Shown here: positions 1-5,064 of the stretch, in pieces
Layout of the letters: each line of letters opens with the position of its first letter
Position numbering within the stretch: the stretch's first letter is position 1
Assembly (NCBI GenBank): GCA_031409875.1
Contig: JANNYB010000073.1
Location: 1 to 6,853 of the forward strand
Length of the DNA: 6,853 bases
DNA from: CALMEH01 sp031409875
Lineage (GTDB): Bacteria > Acidobacteriota > Blastocatellia > Pyrinomonadales > Pyrinomonadaceae
Reading direction: 5' to 3'
The notes under the pieces: generated by a model
Seen by the model: the letters and a program-made list of their open reading frames with translations, nothing else
What the model was told of the DNA's origin: nothing
Databases searched by the model: none
Position numbers and translations under genes: made by a program

Positions 1-50
1 TTTTTTTCGTAAAAATCAGTCTAAACTTTCATCACACGCATCTAAAAATC

Positions 51-55
51 AGGAG
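51..55 (+). promoter_or_regulatory. Shine-Dalgarno for the exported protein at 62
   Basis: AGGAG lies 6 nt before the ATG at 62, ideal spacing, and fixes that ATG as the start. It is one of only two strong Shine-Dalgarno sites in the window; both belong to genes with signal peptides. The upstream 50 bp hold a T-run at the edge and the 10-mer ACGCATCTAA (36-45). No convincing -35/-10 pair can be placed in so little sequence. Confidence 0.8.
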
Positions 56-61
56 AATATT

Positions 62-613
62 ATGAAAAAAGTTATCTTACTTTTGAGTTTTGCTTTTTGC
101 TTTTCAGCGATTTCATTCGCGCAGGTTCGTCCGGTCGAAACTAATGAAAACAAAACCGTAAGACCTGCGCCGGCATCATTTGCGGCGAAATATGAAGGCG
201 GAATGTTCGGCTTTAACGACAACGAAGAAGGCACGCTCAAATTTGACGACGAGAACAAGCGCATTGTTTTTTTCGGTAAAGACGGAAAGGAAAAATTTGC
301 AATTCCGTTCACATCAATGTTAATCGTTTATCCGCAATCGAAAAAGGTTAATTCGACGACGACTAACGTCATCAAAAATCTACCGTTGCCCGGCGCGGGC
401 ATTGCCGGACTTATTAAAGACAAACGTAAATATCTGGTAATAAATTTCGATGACCCGGACGTTGATGCGAAAGGAACGGTGAATTTCAGGCTGGATGATA
501 AAGATTTGCTCGATTCGGTGGTTGCCGCGATTGCCGAAAAAGCAAAACTTGTCCAACGCGGTGATGCTTATTTTCGTCCGCGTGCGGCAAAAACCACGAC
601 CACCGACAAATAA
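62..613 (+). CDS. Exported protein of unknown function (183 aa)
   Basis: I do not recognise a named family. The protein starts with a clear signal peptide: Lys-Lys at 2-3, a hydrophobic core at about 4-18, and a probable signal peptidase I cut after Ala20 (SFA|Q). There is no lipobox, so a soluble periplasmic or secreted product is expected. The mature part is about 163 residues with no further membrane segment. Residues 57-92 (EGTLKFDDENKRIVFFGKDG, then an IPFTSMLIVY strand) and 122-145 look like alternating beta strands. A helix at 146-163 and a basic, Thr-rich tail follow. A beta-strand core closed by a C-terminal helix recalls bacterial PH-like domains, but that is inference from pattern alone. 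The segment LPLPGAGIAGLIKDKRK (107-123) is Gly-rich between strands. The stop TAA lies 2 bp from the stop of convergent rsmE, so any read-through would be antisense to rsmE. Confidence 0.85.
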   Translation: MKKVILLLSFAFCFSAISFAQVRPVETNENKTVRPAPASFAAKYEGGMFGFNDNEEGTLKFDDENKRIVFFGKDGKEKFAIPFTSMLIVYPQSKKVNSTTTNVIKNLPLPGAGIAGLIKDKRKYLVINFDDPDVDAKGTVNFRLDDKDLLDSVVAAIAEKAKLVQRGDAYFRPRAAKTTTTDK

Positions 614-615
614 TT

Positions 616-1323
616 TCAATTCAAATCACCGAAACGATTTTGCAAAATTGCGGAAATGGCAATCGCCGCTGTTTCGGCTCGCAAAATTCTTCCCGAAAGC
701 GTGATGATTTGAAAATCGTTTTTTATCGCCGATTCAATTTCAGAATCTTCCCAACCGCCTTCTGCACCAATGACGGCGGTTATTTTTTTGTCCGCTTTGA
801 TTGACGAAAAATCTTCGCCGTTTCTTTCCGAGAATAGAATTTTTGCGCCGTCTGACGTTTCGATAAACTCTTGAAAATCTATCAATTCAGAGATTTGCAT
901 CAGTTTTGCGCGTCCTGATTGCTTCGCGGCTTCGACAGCAATTTTGCGCCAGCGTTCAAGTCGAATCGTTTTTGCATCCGCGCGTTTTGTCGAAACGGGA
1001 ACGAGTTTTATAACACCTAATTCGACGCATTTTTGCACGACCAAATCGAATTTTTCGCCTTTCAAAATCGCCACGCCAAGCGTCAAATCCAAATCTGATT
1101 CAGGCGAAGATGGCGCAGTTTCATGCAAAATTCTCAAAACGGAAGAATCTCTTTTCGCGCCGACTTCGGCAACAAGACAGGAAAATTCTTTACCTTCGCC
1201 ATCAAAAACGCTCACTTCATCGCCCGCGCGAAGCCGCAAAACTTCGCGCAAATGTTTTGATTCTTCAAGACTCAGCGTAATTCGATTATCTAAAAATTCA
1301 GGTGAAACGTAAAAACGGTGCAT
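616..1323 (-). CDS. rsmE: 16S rRNA (uracil(1498)-N3)-methyltransferase RsmE
   Basis: RsmE is a SPOUT-class, SAM-dependent enzyme that methylates N3 of U1498 (E. coli numbering) in helix 44 of the small-subunit rRNA. The 235-residue length is typical. The N-terminal part (MHRFYVSPEF, then the SKHLREVLRLRAGDEVSVFD stretch at 22-41) matches the PUA-like RNA-binding domain. The SPOUT core has the family blocks ILKGEKFDLVVQKCVELGV (86-104), RWRKIAVEAAKQSGR (124-138), IGAEGGW (185-191) and RILRAETAAI (212-221). The last two form the knotted SAM site. IGAEGG replaces the common IGPEGG. The frame stays open upstream to 1488, but that extension translates REP-like repeat DNA, and family homology begins at the ATG at 1323, so I place the start there. 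There is no good Shine-Dalgarno: the nearest purine run, CGGAA, is about 15 nt away. The spacer to the unknown gene upstream is 283 bp and mostly occupied by the repeat. Confidence 0.95.
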   Translation of the reverse strand: MHRFYVSPEFLDNRITLSLEESKHLREVLRLRAGDEVSVFDGEGKEFSCLVAEVGAKRDSSVLRILHETAPSSPESDLDLTLGVAILKGEKFDLVVQKCVELGVIKLVPVSTKRADAKTIRLERWRKIAVEAAKQSGRAKLMQISELIDFQEFIETSDGAKILFSERNGEDFSSIKADKKITAVIGAEGGWEDSEIESAIKNDFQIITLSGRILRAETAAIAISAILQNRFGDLN

Positions 1324-1372
1324 ATTTTTTGTTTGTAGTTCCGTTTTTAGGCGGCTTTTCCACTTAATGATT

Positions 1373-1401
1373 TTTGAAAAAAGAATACCGTAAAAAGTCA
1401 A
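1373..1401 (-). promoter_or_regulatory. Weak candidate promoter for rsmE
   Basis: On the minus strand TTGACT (1396-1401) matches five of six -35 positions. The hexamer 17 bp downstream, TTCAAA (1373-1378), is a poor -10. It would give a leader of roughly 45 nt before the ATG at 1323. It lies just on the rsmE side of the REP-like element, so the element would sit upstream of the promoter. If it is not real, rsmE must be transcribed through the element from the upstream genes. Confidence 0.22.
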
Positions 1402-1407
1402 TTTTTG

Positions 1408-1543
1408 GCTGGGAGCGCACGCATCCCTGCGTGCTGAACGCGGAGCGTTCAAAAGCCTCAATGCGAATTCAACTTGATTTCTACGCAAACGCTTTTACGC
1501 CGCGAAGCGCGACGTAGCACGCAGGGATGCGTGCGCTCCCAGC
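1408..1543. repeat. REP/BIME-like palindromic element, 136 bp
   Basis: The ends 1408-1435 and 1516-1543 are perfect 28-nt inverted copies. Each arm contains its own hairpin: GCACGCA, a 4-nt TCCC (or GGGA) loop, then TGCGTGC. The left arm carries GGAG just before its hairpin. On the plus strand the right hairpin is preceded by GTAG (1514-1517). GTAG/GGAG feet before a hairpin are typical of REP sequences moved by RAYT (REP-associated tyrosine transposase) enzymes. The 80-bp interior is also roughly symmetric: GAACGC-GGA-GCGTTC (1436-1450) then AAAAGC (1451-1456), mirrored by GCTTTT (1491-1496) then a GCG-rich hairpin near 1500-1510. Two REPs in opposite orientation with a linker is the definition of a BIME. 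ATTTTT flanks both sides (1401-1406, 1550-1555), too simple to call a target duplication. No transposase is encoded here, so mobility would be in trans. Copy number elsewhere is unknown. Confidence 0.72.
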
Positions 1544-1606
1544 GATAACATTTTTCTTGTTCTATTCCGGTATTCATTTGAACAAACCATTAGGCGAAAC
1601 TCAAAA

Positions 1607-2164
1607 CTATTCTCCAAATTTTTCCTTAAAATCTTTTGAATTTTGGCGAAGCAAAATCCAATTTTCAAAAACTTCGGGCGAACCGAGCCAAAGCGTGAAC
1701 CATTCGGCGATTTCCGATTTTTCGGCGCGTTTTTTCGCATCAATCTTGTTATTTCCGGCAATCATTTGTGCGCGTTGCTTGCCTTTTATAACCGTTTCGC
1801 GCACGAGGCGCAAGCCTTCTTTATCATTTTCGGCGACAAATTTTCGGCGCAAATTTTCCAGCCGTCTGATTGAAATTAAAGTTTCTTTGAAATCGGCAAA
1901 TTTCAAAATATTACGAAACATCGCATCATATGGCGATTCGAGGCGACGTTTAACGTCTAGTTCCATAATCTCGGAATGCCGAAGTTGTGCGCCTTCGTCC
2001 GCAAGAAGCCGCGCAATAATCATCGGCGAATCAACTGCACTCGCGCCGAATTTATCAAGCACGACAAGTTCAATCGCTTCAATCTCTTTTGCACCGACAT
2101 TTTCGCAATCGAGCTTTTCCCAAACCTCGATGATTAAATCGTTTTTTGTGCGCGAAGTCCACAT
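1607..2164 (-). CDS. Conserved-looking cytoplasmic protein of unknown function (185 aa)
   Basis: I cannot assign a function. The protein is highly charged and almost certainly alpha-helical, with no signal peptide or membrane segment. It opens with MWTSRTKNDLIIEVWEKLDC and has a helix-rich middle (ARLLADEGAQLRHSEIMELD, 51-70). A long basic helix follows (about 92-150, rich in Arg, Lys and Glu), then an aromatic C-terminal part (EWFTLWLGSPEVFENWILL, 154-172). The reading frame has ordinary amino-acid composition. The overlapping plus-strand frame is Ser/Phe-rich and looks like a shadow, which supports the minus strand. The ATG at 2164 has no Shine-Dalgarno: its upstream region is pyrimidine-rich and belongs to the 3' arm of a long inverted repeat. 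The stop is TAG. It lies between rfaE2 (123 bp upstream) and rsmE, and may be co-transcribed with the heptose genes. That position alone does not show a role in LPS or rRNA modification. Confidence 0.75.
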   Translation of the reverse strand: MWTSRTKNDLIIEVWEKLDCENVGAKEIEAIELVVLDKFGASAVDSPMIIARLLADEGAQLRHSEIMELDVKRRLESPYDAMFRNILKFADFKETLISIRRLENLRRKFVAENDKEGLRLVRETVIKGKQRAQMIAGNNKIDAKKRAEKSEIAEWFTLWLGSPEVFENWILLRQNSKDFKEKFGE

Positions 2165-2170
2165 AATTTT

Positions 2171-2304
2171 AGAAAGCGAGAAAGTGAGAAAGCGAGAAAG
2201 TGAGAAGATTGAATAATTAGTTGCGTTTCTGTTTTAATGCGTATTTTAAATGAATAAAAGATAATAAATATTCACCTTCTCGCTTTCTCACCTTCTCGCT
2301 TTCT
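2171..2304. repeat. GA-rich tandem and inverted repeat forming a 32-bp stem
   Basis: Arm 2171-2202 is two exact tandem copies of a 16-nt unit, AGAAAGCGAGAAAGTG, with a partial third copy after it. Arm 2273-2304 is an inverted copy in which each unit has GG in place of AG (30 of 32 positions identical). In RNA read from the minus strand both differences become G-U wobbles, so the 32-bp stem is fully paired. In plus-strand RNA they would be A-C mismatches. The loop is 70 nt and AT-rich. The 5' arm, in the transcribed direction, encodes the last codons and stop of rfaE2. The 3' arm ends 6 nt before the ATG of the unknown gene at 2164. It has no U-tract directly after the stem, so it does not look like an intrinsic terminator. 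Confidence 0.8.
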
Positions 2305-2767
2305 CCAAAAACCCGCTCGACGAACGCTCCTTCGGATCGCCGACGATGGCGACTTGTCCGCCGTATTCTTTGACAATCTCGCGTTCCGGCACGGTTTCGG
2401 TTGTGTAATCCGTGCCTTTGGCGTGAAAATCGGGACGAATTGCACGGATGAGTTCGGTTACGGTCGGCTCGTCAAAAATCGTTACAAAATCAACAAAAGC
2501 GAGCGCAGAAACAATCTCGGCGCGTTCCGATTCAGGCATAAACGGACGATTTTCGCCTTTTAATTTTCTGACTTGCTCATCCGAATTTATCCCGACAATT
2601 AAAACATCGCCCAAACCCTTCGCGCCCGCGAGATAGCGAATATGTCCGACGTGAAAAAGGTCGAAACAGCCATTGGCAAGCACGATTTTTTTTTCCTTTT
2701 GACGCTCGGTTTCAACTTGTTCGATGACTTGTTTTCTGTCCAAAATCGGCGCAAAATTTTTACTCAT
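2288..2767 (-). CDS. rfaE2: D-glycero-beta-D-manno-heptose 1-phosphate adenylyltransferase
   Basis: This enzyme transfers AMP from ATP to heptose 1-phosphate, giving ADP-D-glycero-D-manno-heptose, the precursor of the LPS inner-core heptoses. It is cytoplasmic. In E. coli it is the C-terminal half of the bifunctional HldE (RfaE); here it is a separate 159-residue protein, normal for stand-alone forms. The cytidylyltransferase-like fold is marked by ANGCFDLFHVGH (31-42), whose HxGH motif (39-42) binds the nucleotide. INSDEQVRKLKGENRP (60-75), RPDFHAKGTDYTTETVPE (111-128) and VGDPKERSSS (142-151) follow. The C-terminal LEKARR-stop is encoded inside the GA-rich repeat arm, although the equivalent region of relatives also ends in a short basic helix. 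The ATG is 7 bp after the rfaE1 stop, with only a weak, distant GGGA upstream, so translational coupling to rfaE1 is likely. Confidence 0.95.
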   Translation of the reverse strand: MSKNFAPILDRKQVIEQVETERQKEKKIVLANGCFDLFHVGHIRYLAGAKGLGDVLIVGINSDEQVRKLKGENRPFMPESERAEIVSALAFVDFVTIFDEPTVTELIRAIRPDFHAKGTDYTTETVPEREIVKEYGGQVAIVGDPKERSSSGFLEKARR

Positions 2768-2774
2768 AGTTTAA

Positions 2775-3791
2775 TTAAATTCCCGATTTCGATTTGAAAT
2801 TTGAAATTTCAGATTTGAAATTATCTTCGATTGACTTAATTAATTCCGCTGCCGAAACGGAAGCCGTGCCTTTTTTCATCACGACAATTCCGCCTGCGTG
2901 ATTTGCCATTTTTACGCTTTCCGTAAAATTTAATCCGCAAGCCAAACCGAGCGCATAGACGGCAATTACCGTATCGCCTGCGCCGGTTACGTCAATCGGT
3001 TCTTTCGCGCCGATGGCTTCAAAATGCGTGAGTTTGTCTTTTTCAATCAAAAGCATTCCTTCATTTCCGCGTGTGATTAATAATGCTTCAAAGCCGAGCG
3101 TCCGGCACAATTCGATGCAATCATTTTCGTTAAAATCCGCGCCAAGTATTTGTTCGATCTCATCCGAATTCGGCGTGGCGGTTGTCGCGCCTGAAAATTC
3201 TTTTAGACGAAAACGCGAATCAATCAGAAGCGGAATTTGTTTTTCCTGAGCAATTTTTTTTGCAGTTTCGGCAATTTCCTGATTTGCAACTCCATAATTG
3301 TAATCGGAAATAATAATCGCATCGGCGTTTTCGCTCGCTTTTATCAAATTCAACCTTAATTTTTCGATAATTTCAGGCTCGATTCCATTTTTATTTTCGT
3401 AATCAATCCGAATAACCTGCTGGCGCGGCGCGTAATGCTGACCTGCTAAAACTCTGATTTTTGTGGTTGTTTGAATATTCGTTGAAGCCGCGACAAAATC
3501 GCAATTTACGTTTGAATCGCGCAATTTTTCGAGCAAAGCCGCGCCGTTCAAATCTTCGCCGACTGTGCCGATTAAAATCGCTTTTGCGCCCAAAGATGCA
3601 ACATTGACCGCCGCATTTGCCGCGCCGCCCGCCAGCGTTTCGGTTTCATCGTGGCGCAAAATAAAAACCGGAGCTTCGCGTGAAACACGGCTGATTGTGC
3701 CGCGCAAAAATTGATCGGCAACTAAATCGCCGACGATAATTATTTTTTTACGCGGAAATTTTTCGCGGATGACCGATGAAAAATTCGTCAT
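2775..3791 (-). CDS. rfaE1: D-glycero-beta-D-manno-heptose-7-phosphate kinase
   Basis: This PfkB/ribokinase-family enzyme phosphorylates D-glycero-beta-D-manno-heptose 7-phosphate at C1, forming the 1,7-bisphosphate in the ADP-heptose pathway. It corresponds to the N-terminal half of HldE. From the ATG at 3791 it is 338 residues. IIIVGDLVADQFLRG (17-31) and SRVSREAPV (34-42) are the substrate-binding start typical of RfaE1. GGAANAAVNVASLGA (55-69) is PfkB signature 1. DVTGAGDTV (267-275) is signature 2, with catalytic Asp273. The frame continues upstream to a TTG at 3830, but that extension crosses a terminator hairpin and adds non-family residues, so I reject it. Residues 324-338 (NFKSEISNFKSKSGI) are encoded by a TTTGAAATT repeat and look like a late addition after the natural end of the fold. 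No Shine-Dalgarno precedes 3791; a -10-like TATGAT sits 6 nt away, suggesting leaderless initiation. Confidence 0.95.
   Translation of the reverse strand: MTNFSSVIREKFPRKKIIIVGDLVADQFLRGTISRVSREAPVFILRHDETETLAGGAANAAVNVASLGAKAILIGTVGEDLNGAALLEKLRDSNVNCDFVAASTNIQTTTKIRVLAGQHYAPRQQVIRIDYENKNGIEPEIIEKLRLNLIKASENADAIIISDYNYGVANQEIAETAKKIAQEKQIPLLIDSRFRLKEFSGATTATPNSDEIEQILGADFNENDCIELCRTLGFEALLITRGNEGMLLIEKDKLTHFEAIGAKEPIDVTGAGDTVIAVYALGLACGLNFTESVKMANHAGGIVVMKKGTASVSAAELIKSIEDNFKSEISNFKSKSGI
2793..2822. repeat. AT-rich TTTGAAATT repeat in the rfaE1 3' end
   Basis: TTTGAAATT occurs three times (2793-2801, 2800-2808, 2814-2822) and includes the palindrome GAAATTTC. It encodes most of the last 15 residues of RfaE1, the FKSEISNFKSKS tail beyond the kinase fold. 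It appears to be low-complexity sequence that has become coding, not an ancestral part of the enzyme. Confidence 0.6.
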
Positions 3792-3797
3792 TTCAAT

Positions 3798-3803
3798 ATC
3801 ATA
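3798..3803 (-). promoter_or_regulatory. -10-like box giving a leaderless rfaE1 transcript
   Basis: TATGAT on the minus strand (five of six to TATAAT) lies 6 nt before the A of the rfaE1 ATG at 3791, so a start of transcription at the usual distance would fall on or next to that A. A -35 match 17 bp upstream (TTCGAG) is poor. The box sits immediately after the U-tract of the terminator that ends the gene upstream, a sensible place for a new transcription unit. Confidence 0.3.
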
Positions 3804-3806
3804 AAC

Positions 3807-3845
3807 AAAAAGGCTGAAGACTCGAAACAAGCCTCCAACCTTTTT
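3807..3845 (-). terminator. Probable intrinsic terminator after the FG-GAP gene
   Basis: Reading the minus strand, AAAAAGG (3845-3839) is followed by AGGCT (3834-3830), a 14-nt loop, AGCCT (3815-3811) and TTTT (3810-3807). This is a 5-bp GC-containing stem with an A-tract before and a U-tract after. An alternative outer pairing, AAAAAGG with CCTTTTT (3813-3807), is also possible. It starts 23 bp after the stop of the gene at 3868 and ends before rfaE1, so it would separate the two transcripts. The short stem and long loop make it modest in strength. Confidence 0.5.
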
Positions 3846-3867
3846 CTATTGACCATTTGGGAAAAAA

Positions 3868-4845
3868 TTAGTGTGTATCGAAACTCGCAACCGGATAATC
3901 GCTTGCCGAACCCCATTGTGTTGCGGTCAGATTCGTAAATCCGCTGGCACTCGTCAGAACATAGAAAGTTCCGTTGGTATCGCGCCAAACCGAAATGTCG
4001 CATTTGCCGTCGCCGTCATAATCGTTTTGCGTATTCAAATCGCTTCCCGTAAGCCCGAATGACCGTGCAAGCAAATTGCCGTCCGTGCTTTGGCGAATAT
4101 ACCAAACCAAATTCGTGGTTGCAGTTGCGCCTTCGCGGACAACGGCAATATCGGTTTTTCCGTCGCCGTCATAATCGCCCGGAACGACTAAATCGTTGCT
4201 CAAGCCCCAAGCAATTTGTGAAAATGTATTAGTGGCACTGTTGTTAATGTAAAAAGTTGATTGCGTGGCAGGTGTTGCGCCCGGACGTTGCACGGCGAAA
4301 TCGAATTTTCCGTCGCCGTCATAATCGCCCGGTGCGGTGTAATCGGTTTGCAAACCGAATTGATACGCTACAAAACCACCGTCCAAACTTCTTAAAACAT
4401 ACCAAATCATCGCGCCGCCCGTGCGCCGGACAACTGCCAAATCGGTTTTGTTGTCGCCGTCAAAATCGCGGGCAATCGGTTCATCGCCCGTTGAGCCAAA
4501 AGCCTGTGCAAAAAAGGTGTTGGTTGCGCTGTTCATACGATACCAAACGCCGTCCGTATCGCGCCAAACCGAAATATCGGCTTTGCCGTCGCCGTCAAAA
4601 TCGCCCGGCGCGGGATAATCTACGTTGGCAAGTCCGAATTGCTGAATTTGTGCGCCCGTGCCGTTGCTTTTACTGACATACCACGCATTATTGGTCGGAC
4701 GAAAAACGGTAAAGTCCGCTTTATTGTCGCCGTCAAAATCCATCTGCTTCCGCAATCTGTTCTGCGCCATCGAAGGCACGATTAAAAGTAGAATCGAAGC
4801 AAAAATTACACTAAATTTGCCGCTTTTGGTCAAAATATTTTTCAT
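3868..4845 (-). CDS. Secreted six-repeat FG-GAP/VCBS propeller protein
   Basis: Residues 1-27 form a signal peptide: Lys-rich start, hydrophobic core at about 12-23, probable cut after Ala27 (SMA|Q). The rest is almost entirely six FG-GAP/VCBS repeats of 45-51 residues. Each begins with the calcium-binding loop D-[FY]-D-G-D-x-K-x-D at residues 36, 82, 127, 174, 224 and 275. Each ends near an FG or WG motif, as in blades of integrin-like beta-propellers. Mature size is about 298 residues with no enzyme domain, membrane anchor or sorting signal, so a binding or surface role is likely but the ligand is unknown. Repeats 4 and 5 carry small insertions (PGATPATQ, EGATATTN). The module closely resembles the C-terminus of the protease at 5065, also six repeats entered through an R..MDFDGD junction. 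The ATG is supported by AAGGA 7 nt upstream. Confidence 0.93.
   Translation of the reverse strand: MKNILTKSGKFSVIFASILLLIVPSMAQNRLRKQMDFDGDNKADFTVFRPTNNAWYVSKSNGTGAQIQQFGLANVDYPAPGDFDGDGKADISVWRDTDGVWYRMNSATNTFFAQAFGSTGDEPIARDFDGDNKTDLAVVRRTGGAMIWYVLRSLDGGFVAYQFGLQTDYTAPGDYDGDGKFDFAVQRPGATPATQSTFYINNSATNTFSQIAWGLSNDLVVPGDYDGDGKTDIAVVREGATATTNLVWYIRQSTDGNLLARSFGLTGSDLNTQNDYDGDGKCDISVWRDTNGTFYVLTSASGFTNLTATQWGSASDYPVASFDTH
3894..4740 (-). repeat. DNA-level FG-GAP repeat array, copy 1
   Basis: Six repeats of roughly 135-153 bp correspond to the propeller blades. They are most alike at the calcium loop, where the plus strand reads close to TCGCCGTCATAATCGCCCGG (for example near 4163, 4309 and 4590). 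The same core recurs six times in the protease gene. The array is coding. Its DNA similarity makes it a substrate for homologous recombination and a likely source of assembly errors. Confidence 0.75.
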
Positions 4846-4852
4846 TTATATA

Positions 4853-4857
4853 TCCTT
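4853..4857 (-). promoter_or_regulatory. Shine-Dalgarno for the FG-GAP gene
   Basis: AAGGA on the minus strand ends 7 nt before the ATG at 4845. It confirms that start, which also gives a complete signal peptide. Confidence 0.75.
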
Positions 4858-4922
4858 AATTCTTGAAATTCTCTTTGTAGAAATTTCGGACGCTAACAAG
4901 CACCGATTGTTTGAGAATCTTA

Positions 4923-4952
4923 AATATACTACTTAAAACCTGAAATATGCAA
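4923..4952 (-). promoter_or_regulatory. Candidate sigma-70-like promoter for the FG-GAP gene
   Basis: The minus strand has TTGCAT (4947-4952), an 18-bp spacer and TATATT (4923-4928). The -10 matches five of six, the -35 only three of six. It would give a leader of about 70 nt. A rival is an ECF-like pair farther upstream, AAACTT (5034-5039) and GTCTAA (5012-5017) with a 16-bp spacer. Confidence 0.3.
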
Positions 4953-5011
4953 GATTTATATTGCTTTTTCAGTTTTTAGCCAAATTGTTTTATAAAAGAT
5001 TTCTCAAAACC

Positions 5012-5025
5012 TTAGACGCATCTAA
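5012..5025. promoter_or_regulatory. Palindromic motif TTAGACGCATCTAA
   Basis: The 5-bp arms TTAGA and TCTAA flank CGCA. Ten bases of it, ACGCATCTAA, occur again at 36-45, upstream of the exported protein at 62. In this spacer it lies between the protease stop and the start of the FG-GAP gene, so it could be an operator, a promoter element or chance. The copy at 36-45 lacks the left arm, which argues against a strict palindromic operator. Confidence 0.3.
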
Positions 5026-5064
5026 TTAATAAAAAGTTTGATAACGTCCAAAATTTTAGAAAAA

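Larger units (their letters stand above)
4846..5064. other. 219-bp AT-rich spacer between protease and FG-GAP genes
   Basis: No open frame here looks real. The spacer holds a Shine-Dalgarno for the gene at 4845, a candidate sigma-70 promoter (4923-4952), and a short palindrome TTAGA-CGCA-TCTAA (5012-5025). An imperfect inverted pair, GTTTGAGAATCT (4909-4920) and AGATTTCTCAAAAC (4999-5012), brackets the candidate promoter. No strong intrinsic terminator for the protease gene is apparent; the AAAATTTT near its stop is too weak. Confidence 0.6.

Noticed and set aside
629..677. CCGAAAC / GTTTCGG stem and the ATTTTGCAAAAT palindrome (637-648) as a terminator for the first gene
   Set aside because: The stem has a 35-nt loop, no U-tract follows on the plus strand, and both lie in the rsmE coding region; chance is likely.
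1324..1488. N-terminal extension of RsmE to an upstream start at 1488
   Set aside because: The extra 55 residues translate the REP-like element and spacer; RsmE homology starts at the ATG at 1323 and the length from there is normal.
1401..1555. ATTTTT on both sides of the REP-like element as a target-site duplication
   Set aside because: The 6-mer is low complexity in AT-rich DNA and not directly adjacent to the arms; REP elements are also not expected to make duplications.
1527..2216. 229-codon plus-strand frame opposite the unknown gene
   Set aside because: It is Ser/Phe/Arg-rich, has no Shine-Dalgarno, begins inside the REP-like element and ends in the GA repeat; it looks like a shadow of the minus-strand gene.
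3792..3830. TTG start at 3830 for rfaE1
   Set aside because: The extension crosses the terminator hairpin and adds residues not typical of the family; the ATG at 3791 begins the expected RfaE1 N-terminus.
4257..4676. Long plus-strand frames opposite the FG-GAP repeats, also at 5178-5703
   Set aside because: They are Arg/Ser/Pro-rich and repeat with the period of the FG-GAP module, as expected for the complement of repeated coding DNA.
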